A DNA stretch of 18,938 bases from NCBI GenBank assembly GCA_009782865.1, contig WRIF01000003.1, forward strand, positions 1 through 18,938, given 5' to 3'. Position 1 is the stretch's first letter. The number at the start of each line of letters is the position of its first letter. Source of the stretch: Promicromonosporaceae bacterium. GTDB lineage: Bacteria; Actinomycetota; Actinomycetes; Actinomycetales; Cellulomonadaceae. A model generated the notes under the pieces. The model did not search any database and was not told the origin of the DNA. It saw only the letters and a list, made by a program, of their open reading frames with translations. This document shows positions 9,328-16,794 of this stretch, piece after piece. The position numbers and the translations under genes were made by a program.

Positions 9328-9618
9328 ATGACCGAGATTTCGAGGCTCCCCGGACCAGTTATCGAACTCTGGGAGTGGCAGTACCAGGGCAAGTGCCGCG
9401 ACGCCGACGACACCCTGTTCTTCCACCCCGAGGGCGAGCGCGGCTCCACCCGCCGGCGGCGCGCCGAGGCGGCCAAGGCCATCTGCGCGGGCTGCCCGGT
9501 GATCGCCCAGTGCCGCGAGCAGTCGCTCAAGGTGCGCGAACCCTACGGCGTCTGGGGCGGCCTCTCCGAGGACGAGCGCCACGCCCTGTTGGCCAGCCAG
9601 AAGGTCGGTGCCATCTAG
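9328..9618 (+). CDS. whiB3: WhiB-family iron-sulfur regulator, WhiB3/WhiD type
   Basis: 96 aa from the ATG at 9328. Four cysteines that hold a [4Fe-4S] cluster are present: Cys23 (QGKCRD), Cys53 and Cys56 (ICAGCP), Cys62 (AQC). The GVWGG turn is at 74-78. The flanks LPGP, WEWQYQGKC, FFHPEGERG, CPVIAQC and EPYGVWGGLSEDER match M. tuberculosis WhiB3 and Streptomyces WhiD closely, better than WhiB1 or WhiB2. Those proteins bind the primary sigma factor and respond to redox and nitric oxide; WhiB3 influences lipid and mycothiol-linked redox balance. The TTG at 9319 would give three more residues but lies inside the -10 box, so ATG is chosen. The adjacent groES also matches the mycobacterial neighbourhood. 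Confidence 0.93.
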   Translation: MTEISRLPGPVIELWEWQYQGKCRDADDTLFFHPEGERGSTRRRRAEAAKAICAGCPVIAQCREQSLKVREPYGVWGGLSEDERHALLASQKVGAI

Positions 9619-9659
9619 GCAGTGCCCGGCCGTCCGGCCCCGCCTCCCCAAGACACATC

Positions 9660-9701
9660 AAGGCCCCTGGTGCCGGATTACTCTCCGGCGCCAGGGGCCT
9701 T
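9660..9701. terminator. Strong bidirectional hairpin between whiB3 and groES
   Basis: A 17-bp stem (9660-9676 with 9685-9701; one G-T pair) surrounds an 8-base loop. The left arm starts AAGGCCCCTGG and the right arm ends CCAGGGGCCTT. It lies between the convergent stops of whiB3 (9618) and groES (9717). T tracts are short, so it may work as a tail-poor terminator in both directions. Confidence 0.8.
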
Positions 9702-9716
9702 GTGGTAGCAGAGTTG

Positions 9717-10013
9717 CTAGCCGATGACGACGGCCAAGATGTCGCGAGCCGAGAGCACCAGGTACTCCTCGCCGCCGTACTTGACCTCGGTGCCGCCGTA
9801 CTTGCTGTAGATGACCTTGTCGCCTACCGACACGTCGACGGGGACGCGCTTGCCGGAGTCGTCGAACTTGCCGTCGCCGACGGCCAAGACGATGCCCTCC
9901 TGGGGCTTCTCCTTGGCGGTGTCCGGGATGACCAGACCGGAAGCGGTAACAGTCTCAGCCTCAACGGCCTTGATGACCACTCGATCCTCGAGCGGCTTGA
10001 TGGGGACCGACAC
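9717..10013 (-). CDS. groES: GroES co-chaperonin (Hsp10)
   Basis: 98 aa, normal length. It forms the heptameric lid on GroEL during ATP-driven folding. Recognisable parts are [11 protein letters not shown] (4-14), the mobile-loop region [42 protein letters not shown] and [10 protein letters not shown]. The GTG at 10013 is fixed by a perfect Shine-Dalgarno (AAGAAGGAGG, minus strand, ending 6 bases before it), in contrast to most neighbours. The frame runs on to 10097 without homology. A CIRCE operator upstream indicates HrcA heat-shock control. No groEL follows: a strong hairpin begins 15 bases after the stop, so GroEL must be encoded elsewhere. Confidence 0.97.
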   Translation of the reverse strand: MSVPIKPLEDRVVIKAVEAETVTASGLVIPDTAKEKPQEGIVLAVGDGKFDDSGKRVPVDVSVGDKVIYSKYGGTEVKYGGEEYLVLSARDILAVVIG

Positions 10014-10125
10014 GCGGAACCTCCTTCTTTGCGAAAACAAACGGGACTGTGTTTGCTCTGGCAGGTCCGGCCGTCGTCGCGGGTGCCGGCAGACCATTAG
10101 GGCGCCCCTAGGCTACCAACAACCC

Positions 10126-10152
10126 CTGGCACTCCCCTAACCCGAGTGCCAG
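10126..10152. promoter_or_regulatory. CIRCE element (HrcA operator)
   Basis: Perfect inverted repeat CTGGCACTC-N9-GAGTGCCAG, matching the CIRCE consensus TTAGCACTC-N9-GAGTGCTAA in seven of nine positions of each arm and in exact spacing. It lies just upstream of a possible groES promoter (TTGTTG at 10117-10122 and TAATGG at 10094-10099, minus strand, 17-base spacer). On the other side it overlaps where the -35 of the plus-strand methyltransferase gene would be. hrcA is not in the window. Confidence 0.9.
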
Positions 10153-10171
10153 AACTGATCGGTGTCCCCTC

Positions 10172-10177
10172 TAGGAT
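10172..10177 (+). promoter_or_regulatory. -10 box of the methyltransferase gene
   Basis: TAGGAT ends 6 bases before the GTG at 10184, so the mRNA is probably leaderless. Its -35 position (about 10149-10154) overlaps the right arm of the CIRCE element. Confidence 0.5.
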
Positions 10178-10183
10178 GGGGCG

Positions 10184-11413
10184 GTGAACCTCGCCACGCT
10201 CGAGAAGCTGCTCGCCCCCGTGGGGCAGGCGTTGCTGGCGAGCCTGCCGGATTACGACGATTCCCAGGCCCTGTCCCTGGCCCGACGGCTGCGTGCCGAG
10301 GGGGTGGACGCAGAACTAGCTGCCGCCGCGATCACCCAGACCCGGCTGCGGGCCGCCGCCCGGGGGAAGTTTGGCGACCGGGCCGCCGGCCTGCTCTTCA
10401 CCCAGGCCGGGCTGGAGCAGGCCACCCGCCCGCCGGTGGCCGAACTGCACGCCGCCCGCTACCTGGCGGCCGGCGTCACCAAGGTGGCCGACCTCACCTG
10501 TGGGCTCGGCGCCGACTCCCTGGCCTTGGCCACCGCCGGCCGGCGGGTGCTCGCCACCGACCTCGATCCGATCACCGCCGCCCTGGCCGCGGTGAACCTG
10601 CGGCCCCTTCCCGGAGTGGAGGTGCGCTGCGCCGATGGGCTCGGCCTCGACCTGGCGGCAGAGGGCGTCGACGGCGTGTCCGCCGACCCGGCCCGCCGCA
10701 CCGCTACCGGCCGCCGCGTGTTCGATCCGGCCGACTACCGCCCGCCGCTCGACGCCATCTGGTCCCTGCGCTCGACGGTGCCCGCGGTGGGCATCAAGGT
10801 GGGCCCCGGCATCCCGCATGACGGCCTGCCACCCGACGCCGAGGTGCAGTGGGTCTCCGTCGACTCCACCGTGGTGGAGGCCGGGCTCTGGTTCGGCCCC
10901 CTGGCCCCGGACGGGCCGGGCAACACCTGTCTCCTGCTGCGCCAGACGTCGGGACGCCCGGCGGCCCGCGCGCTGCGAGGCACGGGCGCCACCGTCGAGG
11001 CGGGGCCGGTCGGCGCGTATCTGTTTGAGCCCGACGGCGCCGTCATCCGCGCGGGCCTGGTCGCCGAGGCCGCCGCCGAGCTGGGTGGGCACCTCCTCGA
11101 CCCGACGATTGCCTACGTGACGGCGGACTCCTTCACCGCCATCGCGCCCGAACAGGTGCCGCTGGCCAGCGCCTACCGGGTGCAAGACGTGCTGCCCCTG
11201 AAGGTCAAGGCCCTCAAGGGCTACCTGCGCGAGCGGCAGGTGGGGCGCGTCACCATCAAGAAGCGCGGCACGTCACTGACCCCCGAACAACTGCGCCCGC
11301 AACTGGCGCTGCAAGGCCCCAACGAGGCGACGATAGTCTTGACGCGCATCGCCGGACGGCACTCGGCGCTGGTGGTCGAGCCGCTAGAGGCACACCGTTT
11401 CGAGGGGCATTGA
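10184..11413 (+). CDS. Class I SAM-dependent methyltransferase with THUMP-like C-terminal domain
   Basis: 409 aa. Residues 1-95 are helical ([27 protein letters not shown]). The Rossmann methyltransferase core follows: motif [17 protein letters not shown] (101-116), acidic VLATDLDP (122-129), then SADPARR (166-172) at the place of the catalytic DPPY-like motif. The C-terminal part ([29 protein letters not shown]) fits the THUMP-like domain found with this family, suggesting an RNA substrate. The exact target is not known. Its last 30 bases overlap the 3' end of convergent tsaD. The GTG start is supported by the TAGGAT box 6 bases upstream and by the absence of a Shine-Dalgarno. Shared CIRCE sequence may link it to heat-shock control. 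Confidence 0.85.
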   Translation: MNLATLEKLLAPVGQALLASLPDYDDSQALSLARRLRAEGVDAELAAAAITQTRLRAAARGKFGDRAAGLLFTQAGLEQATRPPVAELHAARYLAAGVTKVADLTCGLGADSLALATAGRRVLATDLDPITAALAAVNLRPLPGVEVRCADGLGLDLAAEGVDGVSADPARRTATGRRVFDPADYRPPLDAIWSLRSTVPAVGIKVGPGIPHDGLPPDAEVQWVSVDSTVVEAGLWFGPLAPDGPGNTCLLLRQTSGRPAARALRGTGATVEAGPVGAYLFEPDGAVIRAGLVAEAAAELGGHLLDPTIAYVTADSFTAIAPEQVPLASAYRVQDVLPLKVKALKGYLRERQVGRVTIKKRGTSLTPEQLRPQLALQGPNEATIVLTRIAGRHSALVVEPLEAHRFEGH

Positions 11414-12427
11414 CGAGTCCACGCCGAAGGTGAGGGGGGATGGCGCGGCCCCGCTGGCGAGCACGGCCGCCCCCAGGGCGGCAATCATGGCGCCGTTGTC
11501 GGTGCAGTACTGGGGTGGGGGGATGCGCAGCTCGATCCCGGCGGCGGCGCAGCGCTCGGCCGCCAGGGCGCGCAGCTGGGAGTTGGCGGAAAACCCGCCG
11601 CCGATCACCAGCGTCCGCACGTCGTGGCGCTGGCAGGCGGCGACCGTCTTGGCGGTGAGGACGTCCACGACGGCGGCGGCGAACGAGGCGGCAATGTCGG
11701 GAACGTGCAGTTCGCGGCCGGCGGCGCGCTCCCCCTCGACGTAGCGGGCCACGGCCGTCTTGAGCCCGGAGAAGGAAAAGTCGTAGGCGTGCCTGGCCTG
11801 ATCCTTAGGAGCCGTCAGCCCGCGGGGGAACCGGATGGCCTGCGGATCGCCGTCCTGGGCGAGCCGGTCGACATGGGGCCCGCCCGGGTAGGGAAGACCG
11901 AGGAGGCGGCCCACCTTGTCGAAGGCCTCGCCGGCGGCGTCGTCGATGGTCTGTCCCAGCTCGACGACGTCGGTGGCGATGTCCTTGATCAGCAGCAGCG
12001 AGGAGTGCCCGCCGGAGACCACCAGTCCCATGACGGGGTCGGGGAAGGGGCCGTGGATCAGCCGGTCGACGGCCACGTGTCCGATCACGTGGTTGACGCC
12101 ATACAGCGGCCGATCGAGCGCCAGGGACAGGGCCTTCGCGGCGGCCGCCCCCAGGTTGAGGGAACCGACCAGGCCGGGGCCGGCGGTGACGGCGATGGCG
12201 TCCACGTCGGTCAGCGTCAGGCCAGCGTCGCGCAGGGCGGCTTGCAGGGTGGGCGCCATGGCCTCGAGGTGCGCCCGGGAGGCGATCTCGGGGATGATTC
12301 CCCCAAACCGCGAGTGCTCGTCCATCGACGAGGCCACCGCCTCCCCGAGCAGTTCTTGGCCACGCACCAACGCCACACCGGTCTCGTCGCACGACGACTC
12401 GATGCCAAGCACGATGGGGAGACTCAC
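11384..12427 (-). CDS. tsaD: tRNA N6-adenosine threonylcarbamoyltransferase
   Basis: 347 aa, full length. TsaD transfers threonylcarbamoyl from TC-AMP to A37 of ANN-decoding tRNAs (t6A). Motifs: [15 protein letters not shown] (7-21), metal-binding His113 and His117 in [53 protein letters not shown] and [10 protein letters not shown]. Partners tsaB, tsaE and rimI, clustered with tsaD in mycobacteria, are not in the window. The GTG start has a -10-like GACAAT 6 bases upstream on its strand, suggesting a leaderless mRNA. Its 3' end overlaps the convergent methyltransferase gene by 30 bases. Confidence 0.97.
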   Translation of the reverse strand: MSLPIVLGIESSCDETGVALVRGQELLGEAVASSMDEHSRFGGIIPEIASRAHLEAMAPTLQAALRDAGLTLTDVDAIAVTAGPGLVGSLNLGAAAAKALSLALDRPLYGVNHVIGHVAVDRLIHGPFPDPVMGLVVSGGHSSLLLIKDIATDVVELGQTIDDAAGEAFDKVGRLLGLPYPGGPHVDRLAQDGDPQAIRFPRGLTAPKDQARHAYDFSFSGLKTAVARYVEGERAAGRELHVPDIAASFAAAVVDVLTAKTVAACQRHDVRTLVIGGGFSANSQLRALAAERCAAAGIELRIPPPQYCTDNGAMIAALGAAVLASGAAPSPLTFGVDSSMPLETVCL

Positions 12428-12433
12428 CCGGCA

Positions 12434-12439
12434 ATTGTC
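12434..12439 (-). promoter_or_regulatory. -10 box of tsaD
   Basis: GACAAT on the minus strand ends 6 bases before the GTG at 12427. It departs from TAnnnT at the first base but fits the spacing seen for the neighbours. Confidence 0.35.
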
Positions 12440-12537
12440 TCACCGTTGGCAACGCAGACGGAACCCCGCGGGCGGGGGCACGGTTTGTGCTGCGACGGCC
12501 CTTAGGTTGCAGGCTGCCCCCATGCGGGAGGGGTGAA

Positions 12538-12572
12538 GGTTTCGACACGCGCACTACGCGCGCCGCTCAACC
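12538..12572. repeat. REP-like intergenic palindromic repeat
   Basis: A 35-base imperfect palindrome begins GGTTTCGACACGCGC and ends GCGCGCCGCTCAACC; CGCGC (12548-12552) and GCGCG (12558-12562) form the core around ACTAC. I recognise this pattern as a dispersed intergenic repeat in several high-GC actinobacteria. Only one copy is in this window, so the repeat status rests on recall. Confidence 0.5.
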
Positions 12573-12575
12573 TGG

Positions 12576-12632
12576 CGTAACTCCAAGCAAAAGGGGGCTC
12601 CGCTTTCACGGAGCCCCCTTTTGGGAGTTACG
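12576..12632 (-). terminator. Long nested hairpin terminating gpmA
   Basis: The core stem is 14 bp (AAAAGGGGGCTCCG, 12589-12602, with 12609-12622) with a 6-base loop and a TTTT end on both strands. It is nested in 9-bp outer arms CGTAACTCC (12576-12584) and GGAGTTACG (12624-12632). It begins directly after the gpmA stop codon (12633) and is the clearest intrinsic terminator in the window; it also shields tsaD from read-through. Confidence 0.9.
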
Positions 12633-13373
12633 TCACTTCTTGCCCTGGTTGGCCACGGCCTGAATGGCGGCGGCGGCGGCCTCGGGGTCGAGGTAGGTGC
12701 CGCCGGGGTTGAGCGGACGCAGGTTCTCGTCGAGGTCGTAGACCAGCGGGATGCCCGTGGGCACGTTCAGGCCGGCGATGTCCGCATCGGAGATGCCGTC
12801 GAGGTGCTTGATGATCGCGCGCAGCGAGTTGCCGTGGGCGGCCACCAGCACGGTCTTGCCCGCCTTGAGGTCAGGGACGATCTCCCCCTCCCAGTAGGGC
12901 AGGGCGCGGTCGAGCACCAGGTTGAGGGCCTCGGTCAGCACCACGGGGGCGTCGGCATAGCGGGGGTCGGCGTCCTGCGAGAACTCCGAGCCGGCCGCGA
13001 TGGGGGGCGGGGGGACGTCGTAGGAGCGACGCCACAGCATGAACTGCTCCTCGCCGAACTCGGCGAGGGTCTGCGCCTTGTCCTTGCCCTGCAGGGCGCC
13101 GTAGTGGCGCTCGTTGAGGCGCCAGGAGCGCTTGACCGGAATCCAGTGGCGGTCGGCGGCGTCGAGGGAGAGGTTGGCGGTCATGATGGCGCGACGCAGC
13201 AGGGAGGTGTGAACGACGTCGGGCAGGATGCCCTCTTCCTTCAGCATCTCGCCGCCGCGGATGGCCTCCCCACGTCCCTTCTCGGAGAGGGCCACATCGA
13301 CCCAGCCGGTGAAGAGGTTCAGTGCATTCCATTCACTCTCGCCGTGGCGGAGCAGTACCAGTTTGTAGGTCAT
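12633..13373 (-). CDS. gpmA: 2,3-bisphosphoglycerate-dependent phosphoglycerate mutase
   Basis: 246 aa. Interconverts 3- and 2-phosphoglycerate in glycolysis and gluconeogenesis through a phosphohistidine. [12 protein letters not shown] gives catalytic His10; [16 protein letters not shown] gives Glu88; [12 protein letters not shown] gives His180; [10 protein letters not shown] is the typical C-terminal strand. It follows mshA with 5 bases between the stop and ATG 13373. No Shine-Dalgarno is evident, but a -10-like CAAAAT overlaps the mshA stop and ends 7 bases before the ATG. gpmA may therefore be read both from the mshA transcript and from its own leaderless mRNA. Linkage of mshA and gpm is also seen in mycobacteria. 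Confidence 0.98.
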   Translation of the reverse strand: MTYKLVLLRHGESEWNALNLFTGWVDVALSEKGRGEAIRGGEMLKEEGILPDVVHTSLLRRAIMTANLSLDAADRHWIPVKRSWRLNERHYGALQGKDKAQTLAEFGEEQFMLWRRSYDVPPPPIAAGSEFSQDADPRYADAPVVLTEALNLVLDRALPYWEGEIVPDLKAGKTVLVAAHGNSLRAIIKHLDGISDADIAGLNVPTGIPLVYDLDENLRPLNPGGTYLDPEAAAAAIQAVANQGKK

Positions 13374-13378
13374 GGGCC

Positions 13379-14689
13379 CTATTTTGCCCCATGGACGGCC
13401 CGGCGATGCACGATCGCCCGGCCGTAGACCGCTTCGACGGCGGCGGCGGCGCGATCCCAGCCAAACCGGGCGGCCTGGGCGGCGCCGTTCGCCCCTAGCC
13501 GGGCCAACTCCGCCGGGTTGTCCAGGAGTTCGGTGAGGGCGCGGGCCCAGGTCTGCGGGGCATGCCCGACGACGAGACGGCCGGTGACGCCGTCGCGCAC
13601 CACCTCGCGCAGCCCGCCGACCGCGGCGGCGACCACAGGCACCCCGCTGGCGGAGGCCTCGGCGGCCACCAGCCCGAAGGACTCGTTGTAGGAGGGGACG
13701 GCCACCACGTCGGCGGCGCGATACCAGTCCGCGAGTTGGGTGCGGGTGACCGGCGGATGCAGCAGCAGCCGGTCGCGGACCCCGCAGATCTCGGCGAGGG
13801 CCTCCAGCTCGCGGACGGCGGTGGGGCGGCCCGATGGCCCACCAAGCACCACCAGGCGAGTGGCAGGGTCGAGGTACTGCAGGGCGCGCACCAGCACATC
13901 GGGCGCCTTCAAGGCCTGCACCCGCCCGGCGAAGAGCACTATCGGGGCGGTGGCGGGCAGTCCCAGCCGGCGACGCAGCCTCCGCCGCCAGCCGACATCC
14001 GCCACGCCCAGCTCCGGGCCGGGTTCCGCGTCCCGCTGAGCGGGACCGGCGGGGCGGAACACCGATAGGTCCACGGCCGGTGGAATCACCGACACGATCC
14101 GCCGGTCGGCGCCATAGTGCGCCGCCAGGTCATCGGCCTCCTGAGGGGTAGAGGCGATCAGGGCATCGGCAATCTCCACCACCTGTTCTTCGCCGAGAAT
14201 GCGCCCAGTTGGTTCGGGCGAGTCGCCCGGGGGAAGGGAGGCATTCTTCACCCGCGCCATGGTGTGCATGGTATGCACCAGGGGCACGCCCCAGCGTTCG
14301 GCCGCCAGCAATCCCACCTGCCCACTCAGCCAGTAATGCGAATGGACAACATCGAAATAGCGCGGGTCCTGCCGGGCGGCGTGCTGCAGCAGCCCGGCGG
14401 TAAAGGCGCACAACTCGCCGGGTAAATCTTCCTTCCCCAACCCCTCGAAGGGGCCGGCGGGCACATACCAGACCTTGATGGCCGGATTTACGTTGATCAC
14501 TTCCGGCTGGGTGGAGGCGGTGGCCCGGGTGAATATCTCCACCTCAACCCCCCGCTCCGCCAGCGCGCGGGCCAGGTCGAGCACATAGACATTCAGCCCC
14601 CCGGCATCCCCCTCCCCGGGCTGCTCCAGCGGGCTGGTGTGAACCGAGAGCATCGCCACCCGCAGCGGGGCGACGAGTTCGGCGGGCAT
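13379..14689 (-). CDS. mshA: D-inositol-3-phosphate glycosyltransferase (mycothiol biosynthesis)
   Basis: 436 aa, GT4 family. MshA joins GlcNAc from UDP-GlcNAc to 1-L-inositol-1-phosphate, the first step to mycothiol, the main actinobacterial thiol buffer. N-terminal acceptor domain: [10 protein letters not shown] (11-20) and [10 protein letters not shown] (27-36), [27 protein letters not shown]-terminal donor domain: [16 protein letters not shown] (252-267) and the E-x7-E motif ESFGLVAAE (Glu336, Glu344). A charged stretch ([10 protein letters not shown], about 234-243) lies in the interdomain region. The start ATG 14689 is 7 bases after TAAACT, without a Shine-Dalgarno. Other msh genes are not in the window. 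Confidence 0.95.
   Translation of the reverse strand: MPAELVAPLRVAMLSVHTSPLEQPGEGDAGGLNVYVLDLARALAERGVEVEIFTRATASTQPEVINVNPAIKVWYVPAGPFEGLGKEDLPGELCAFTAGLLQHAARQDPRYFDVVHSHYWLSGQVGLLAAERWGVPLVHTMHTMARVKNASLPPGDSPEPTGRILGEEQVVEIADALIASTPQEADDLAAHYGADRRIVSVIPPAVDLSVFRPAGPAQRDAEPGPELGVADVGWRRRLRRRLGLPATAPIVLFAGRVQALKAPDVLVRALQYLDPATRLVVLGGPSGRPTAVRELEALAEICGVRDRLLLHPPVTRTQLADWYRAADVVAVPSYNESFGLVAAEASASGVPVVAAAVGGLREVVRDGVTGRLVVGHAPQTWARALTELLDNPAELARLGANGAAQAARFGWDRAAAAVEAVYGRAIVHRRAVHGAK
13381..13386 (-). promoter_or_regulatory. -10-like box of gpmA overlapping the mshA stop
   Basis: CAAAAT on the minus strand, 7 bases before the gpmA ATG. Its last base is the first base of the mshA TAG stop codon. 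Confidence 0.3.
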
Positions 14690-14696
14690 GGCCCCC

Positions 14697-14702
14697 AGTT
14701 TA
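14697..14702 (-). promoter_or_regulatory. -10 box of mshA, probably leaderless
   Basis: TAAACT on the minus strand ends 7 bases before the mshA ATG. It follows closely on the lsr2 terminator hairpin, so mshA has its own promoter. Confidence 0.45.
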
Positions 14703-14712
14703 GGTCAAACGT

Positions 14713-14750
14713 CACTGGCCCGAGCCCCATTGCGGGGACCCGGGCCAGTG
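14713..14750 (-). terminator. Hairpin after lsr2
   Basis: CACTGGCCCG (14713-14722) pairs with CGGGCCAGTG (14741-14750), and CCCC (14725-14728) with GGGG (14734-14737) inside. It begins 15 bases after the lsr2 stop. It has no T tract. Confidence 0.65.
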
Positions 14751-14764
14751 AGGGTCGAGCGGTA

Positions 14765-15100
14765 CTAGTGGGCAGCCTGGAAGGCAGCCATCACGTCGGC
14801 CGGGATGCGGCCGCGGTCGTTGACCTGGTAGCCGGCCTCGCGGGCCCAGTCGCGAATCTTGGCGAGCTGGGCACGGTCGGCGAGGGCCTTGCGGGCGGCG
14901 GTGCCGCGCGGGGCGGTGACGGCGCGGCCAGACTTACGGCCGGCCATGGTCCACTTTGCGAAACCTTCACGCAGTTCGGCGGCGTGGCGGGCGCTGAGGT
15001 CGATCTCGTAGTTAACTCCGTCGAGGCCGAAGATGACAGTCTCGTCGGCGGGGCCTTCGTCGATGTCGTCGATCAGGAAGACTTGTGTCCTCTGTGCCAT
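14765..15100 (-). CDS. lsr2: Lsr2 nucleoid-associated protein
   Basis: 111 aa. Lsr2 is the actinobacterial counterpart of H-NS: it oligomerises, bridges DNA and silences A/T-rich, often foreign, genes. The N-terminal oligomerisation domain (AQRTQVFLIDDID, ETVIFGLDGVNYEIDLS, LREGFAKW) is followed by a basic linker (AGRKSGRAVTAPRG) and the DNA-binding domain IRDWAREAGYQVNDRGRIPADVMAAF. There RGR is the minor-groove hook. The ATG at 15100 is chosen over an in-frame GTG at 15112 because conserved sequence starts at MAQ. A -10-like TATAGA (15115-15120, minus strand) would give a leader of about 8 bases; TTGACT and CAAGGT (15169-15174, 15146-15151; 17-base spacer) may be a second promoter. Confidence 0.96.
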   Translation of the reverse strand: MAQRTQVFLIDDIDEGPADETVIFGLDGVNYEIDLSARHAAELREGFAKWTMAGRKSGRAVTAPRGTAARKALADRAQLAKIRDWAREAGYQVNDRGRIPADVMAAFQAAH

Positions 15101-15243
15101 TGGTGAACCCACTTTCTATATCGGTATGGGTGAAAGAACATGCCTACCTTGCAACCTGAGCGCCAGAAAGTCAAGTTACACGCCGCGCGCGGCTCAATGT
15201 GTCGCAGGCGTCAATACCGTCGGCCGTGGCCGGCGGGCTTGGA

Positions 15244-16752
15244 TCAACTGGCCGGCTTCACCAGCGGAAACAGAATCGTCTCCCGAATGCCCAGGCCGGT
15301 CAGCGCCATCAGCAGGCGATCAATTCCCATCCCCATCCCTCCGGTGGGGGGCATAGCAAACTCCATGGCCTCTAGGAAATCGGCATCCAGGCGCATGGCC
15401 TCGTCATCGCCGGCGGCCGCCAGCAGCGCCTGCGCCTCCAGGCGGTCGCGCTGGATCACCGGGTCAACCAGCTCCGAATAGCCGGTTCCCAGTTCAAAGC
15501 CGCGCACATAGAGATCCCACTTTTCCACCACGCCCCGGCGGGTGCGGTGCTCGCGGACCAGCGGGGAGGTGTCCACCGGGAAGTCGCGCACAAAGGTGGG
15601 GGCGTACAGGTGGTCCCCGATCTGATGCTCCCACAGCAGTTCCACCAGCTTGCCGTGGCTTTGCGCCTTGGGGTTGAACTCCAGGCCGAGCCGCGCGCCG
15701 ATGGTCAGCAGTTCGGCAATCTGCGTCTCGGGGGTGATCTCCTCACCGAGGGACTCCGACAGGGAGTGGTACATGGACACCTGCGCCCACTGGCCGCCCA
15801 GCTCATACTCCTCGCCGTCGGGCAGGGTCACCGTGGTGGTGCCGAGCACGTCGAGGGCGGCCCGCTGGACAAGGTCCTGAGTGAGGGCCCCGATGCTGTC
15901 GTAGTCGCCGTAGGCCTCGTAGCATTCCAGCATCGCAAACTCCGGGGAGTGCGAGGAGTCGGCCCCCTCGTTGCGGAAGTTGCGGTTGATCTCGAAGACG
16001 CGCTCCACACCGCCCACCACGGCGCGCTTGAGGAACAGTTCCGGCGCGATGCGGAGGAATAACTCCATGTTGTAGGCGTTCATGTGGGTGGCGAACGGGC
16101 GGGCGGTCGCCCCGGAGGGGATCACCTGCAGCATCGGCGTCTCCACCTCTAGGAAGCCGCGCCGGTGGAAGTTGTCGCGCAGGGAGCGCATCATGGCGGC
16201 GCGCATCCGCACCATGTCGCGGGCGGCCGGGCGGACGATCAGGTCGACATAGCGCTGCCGGACGCGGCTCTCCTCGGAGAGGTCCTTGTGCAGCACCGGC
16301 AGGGGCCGCAGCGCCTTGGAGGCCAGCTGCCAAGAGTCGGCAAATACCGACAGTTCGCCGCGGCGCGAGGAGCCGACCCGGCCGCCGACATACAGGTGGT
16401 CGCCAAGGTCAACGTCCTGCTTGAACCGGGCCAGCGGCTCTTCACCGACCACCGCCTGCGAGAGCATGGCCTGGAGGCGGTGGCCCTCGCCGTCCTGCAG
16501 GGTGACGAAGCACAGCTTGCCGGTGTTGCGCAGGAACACCACGCGCCCGGCGACGCCCACCACATCGTCCGTCTCCTGCCCCGTCTCCAGGTGGGAGTAC
16601 CGGTCGCGCACCGCGGCGATGGTGGTGGTCACCGGCACCGAGACCGGGTAGGCCTCGCCTCCCTCGGCCAGGATGCGCTCGCGCTTGGCACGGCGAATCT
16701 GCATCTGCTCGGGCAGGTCATCGGCTTCGAGGGGGGTGGCTTCTTGGGTCAC
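15244..16752 (-). CDS. lysS: Lysyl-tRNA synthetase, class II
   Basis: 502 aa, full length. Charges tRNA-Lys with lysine using ATP. The N-terminal OB-fold anticodon-binding domain ([25 protein letters not shown], about 68-92) is followed by the catalytic domain: motif 1 [10 protein letters not shown], motif 2 [20 protein letters not shown] and motif 3 [15 protein letters not shown] near the C-terminus. The C-terminal [10 protein letters not shown] is typical. The start is GTG 16752; TAGAAT on the minus strand ends 8 bases before it and no Shine-Dalgarno is present, so the mRNA is probably leaderless. lysS followed by lsr2 is a common actinobacterial order. The 143-base gap to lsr2 holds only lsr2 promoter candidates. 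Confidence 0.97.
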   Translation of the reverse strand: MTQEATPLEADDLPEQMQIRRAKRERILAEGGEAYPVSVPVTTTIAAVRDRYSHLETGQETDDVVGVAGRVVFLRNTGKLCFVTLQDGEGHRLQAMLSQAVVGEEPLARFKQDVDLGDHLYVGGRVGSSRRGELSVFADSWQLASKALRPLPVLHKDLSEESRVRQRYVDLIVRPAARDMVRMRAAMMRSLRDNFHRRGFLEVETPMLQVIPSGATARPFATHMNAYNMELFLRIAPELFLKRAVVGGVERVFEINRNFRNEGADSSHSPEFAMLECYEAYGDYDSIGALTQDLVQRAALDVLGTTTVTLPDGEEYELGGQWAQVSMYHSLSESLGEEITPETQIAELLTIGARLGLEFNPKAQSHGKLVELLWEHQIGDHLYAPTFVRDFPVDTSPLVREHRTRRGVVEKWDLYVRGFELGTGYSELVDPVIQRDRLEAQALLAAAGDDEAMRLDADFLEAMEFAMPPTGGMGMGIDRLLMALTGLGIRETILFPLVKPAS

Positions 16753-16760
16753 GAGGCCAG

Positions 16761-16766
16761 ATTCTA
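16761..16766 (-). promoter_or_regulatory. -10 box of lysS, probably leaderless
   Basis: TAGAAT on the minus strand ends 8 bases before the GTG at 16752, the same hexamer and spacing as at ackA. It lies in the 42-base gap after the YdbT-like gene. Confidence 0.5.
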
Positions 16767-16794
16767 CCGCGCGTGGCCGTCCCGACGGCAGCCG

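Noticed and set aside
10014..10097. N-terminal extension of groES.
   Set aside because: A perfect Shine-Dalgarno places the start at 10013 and GroES length is then normal.
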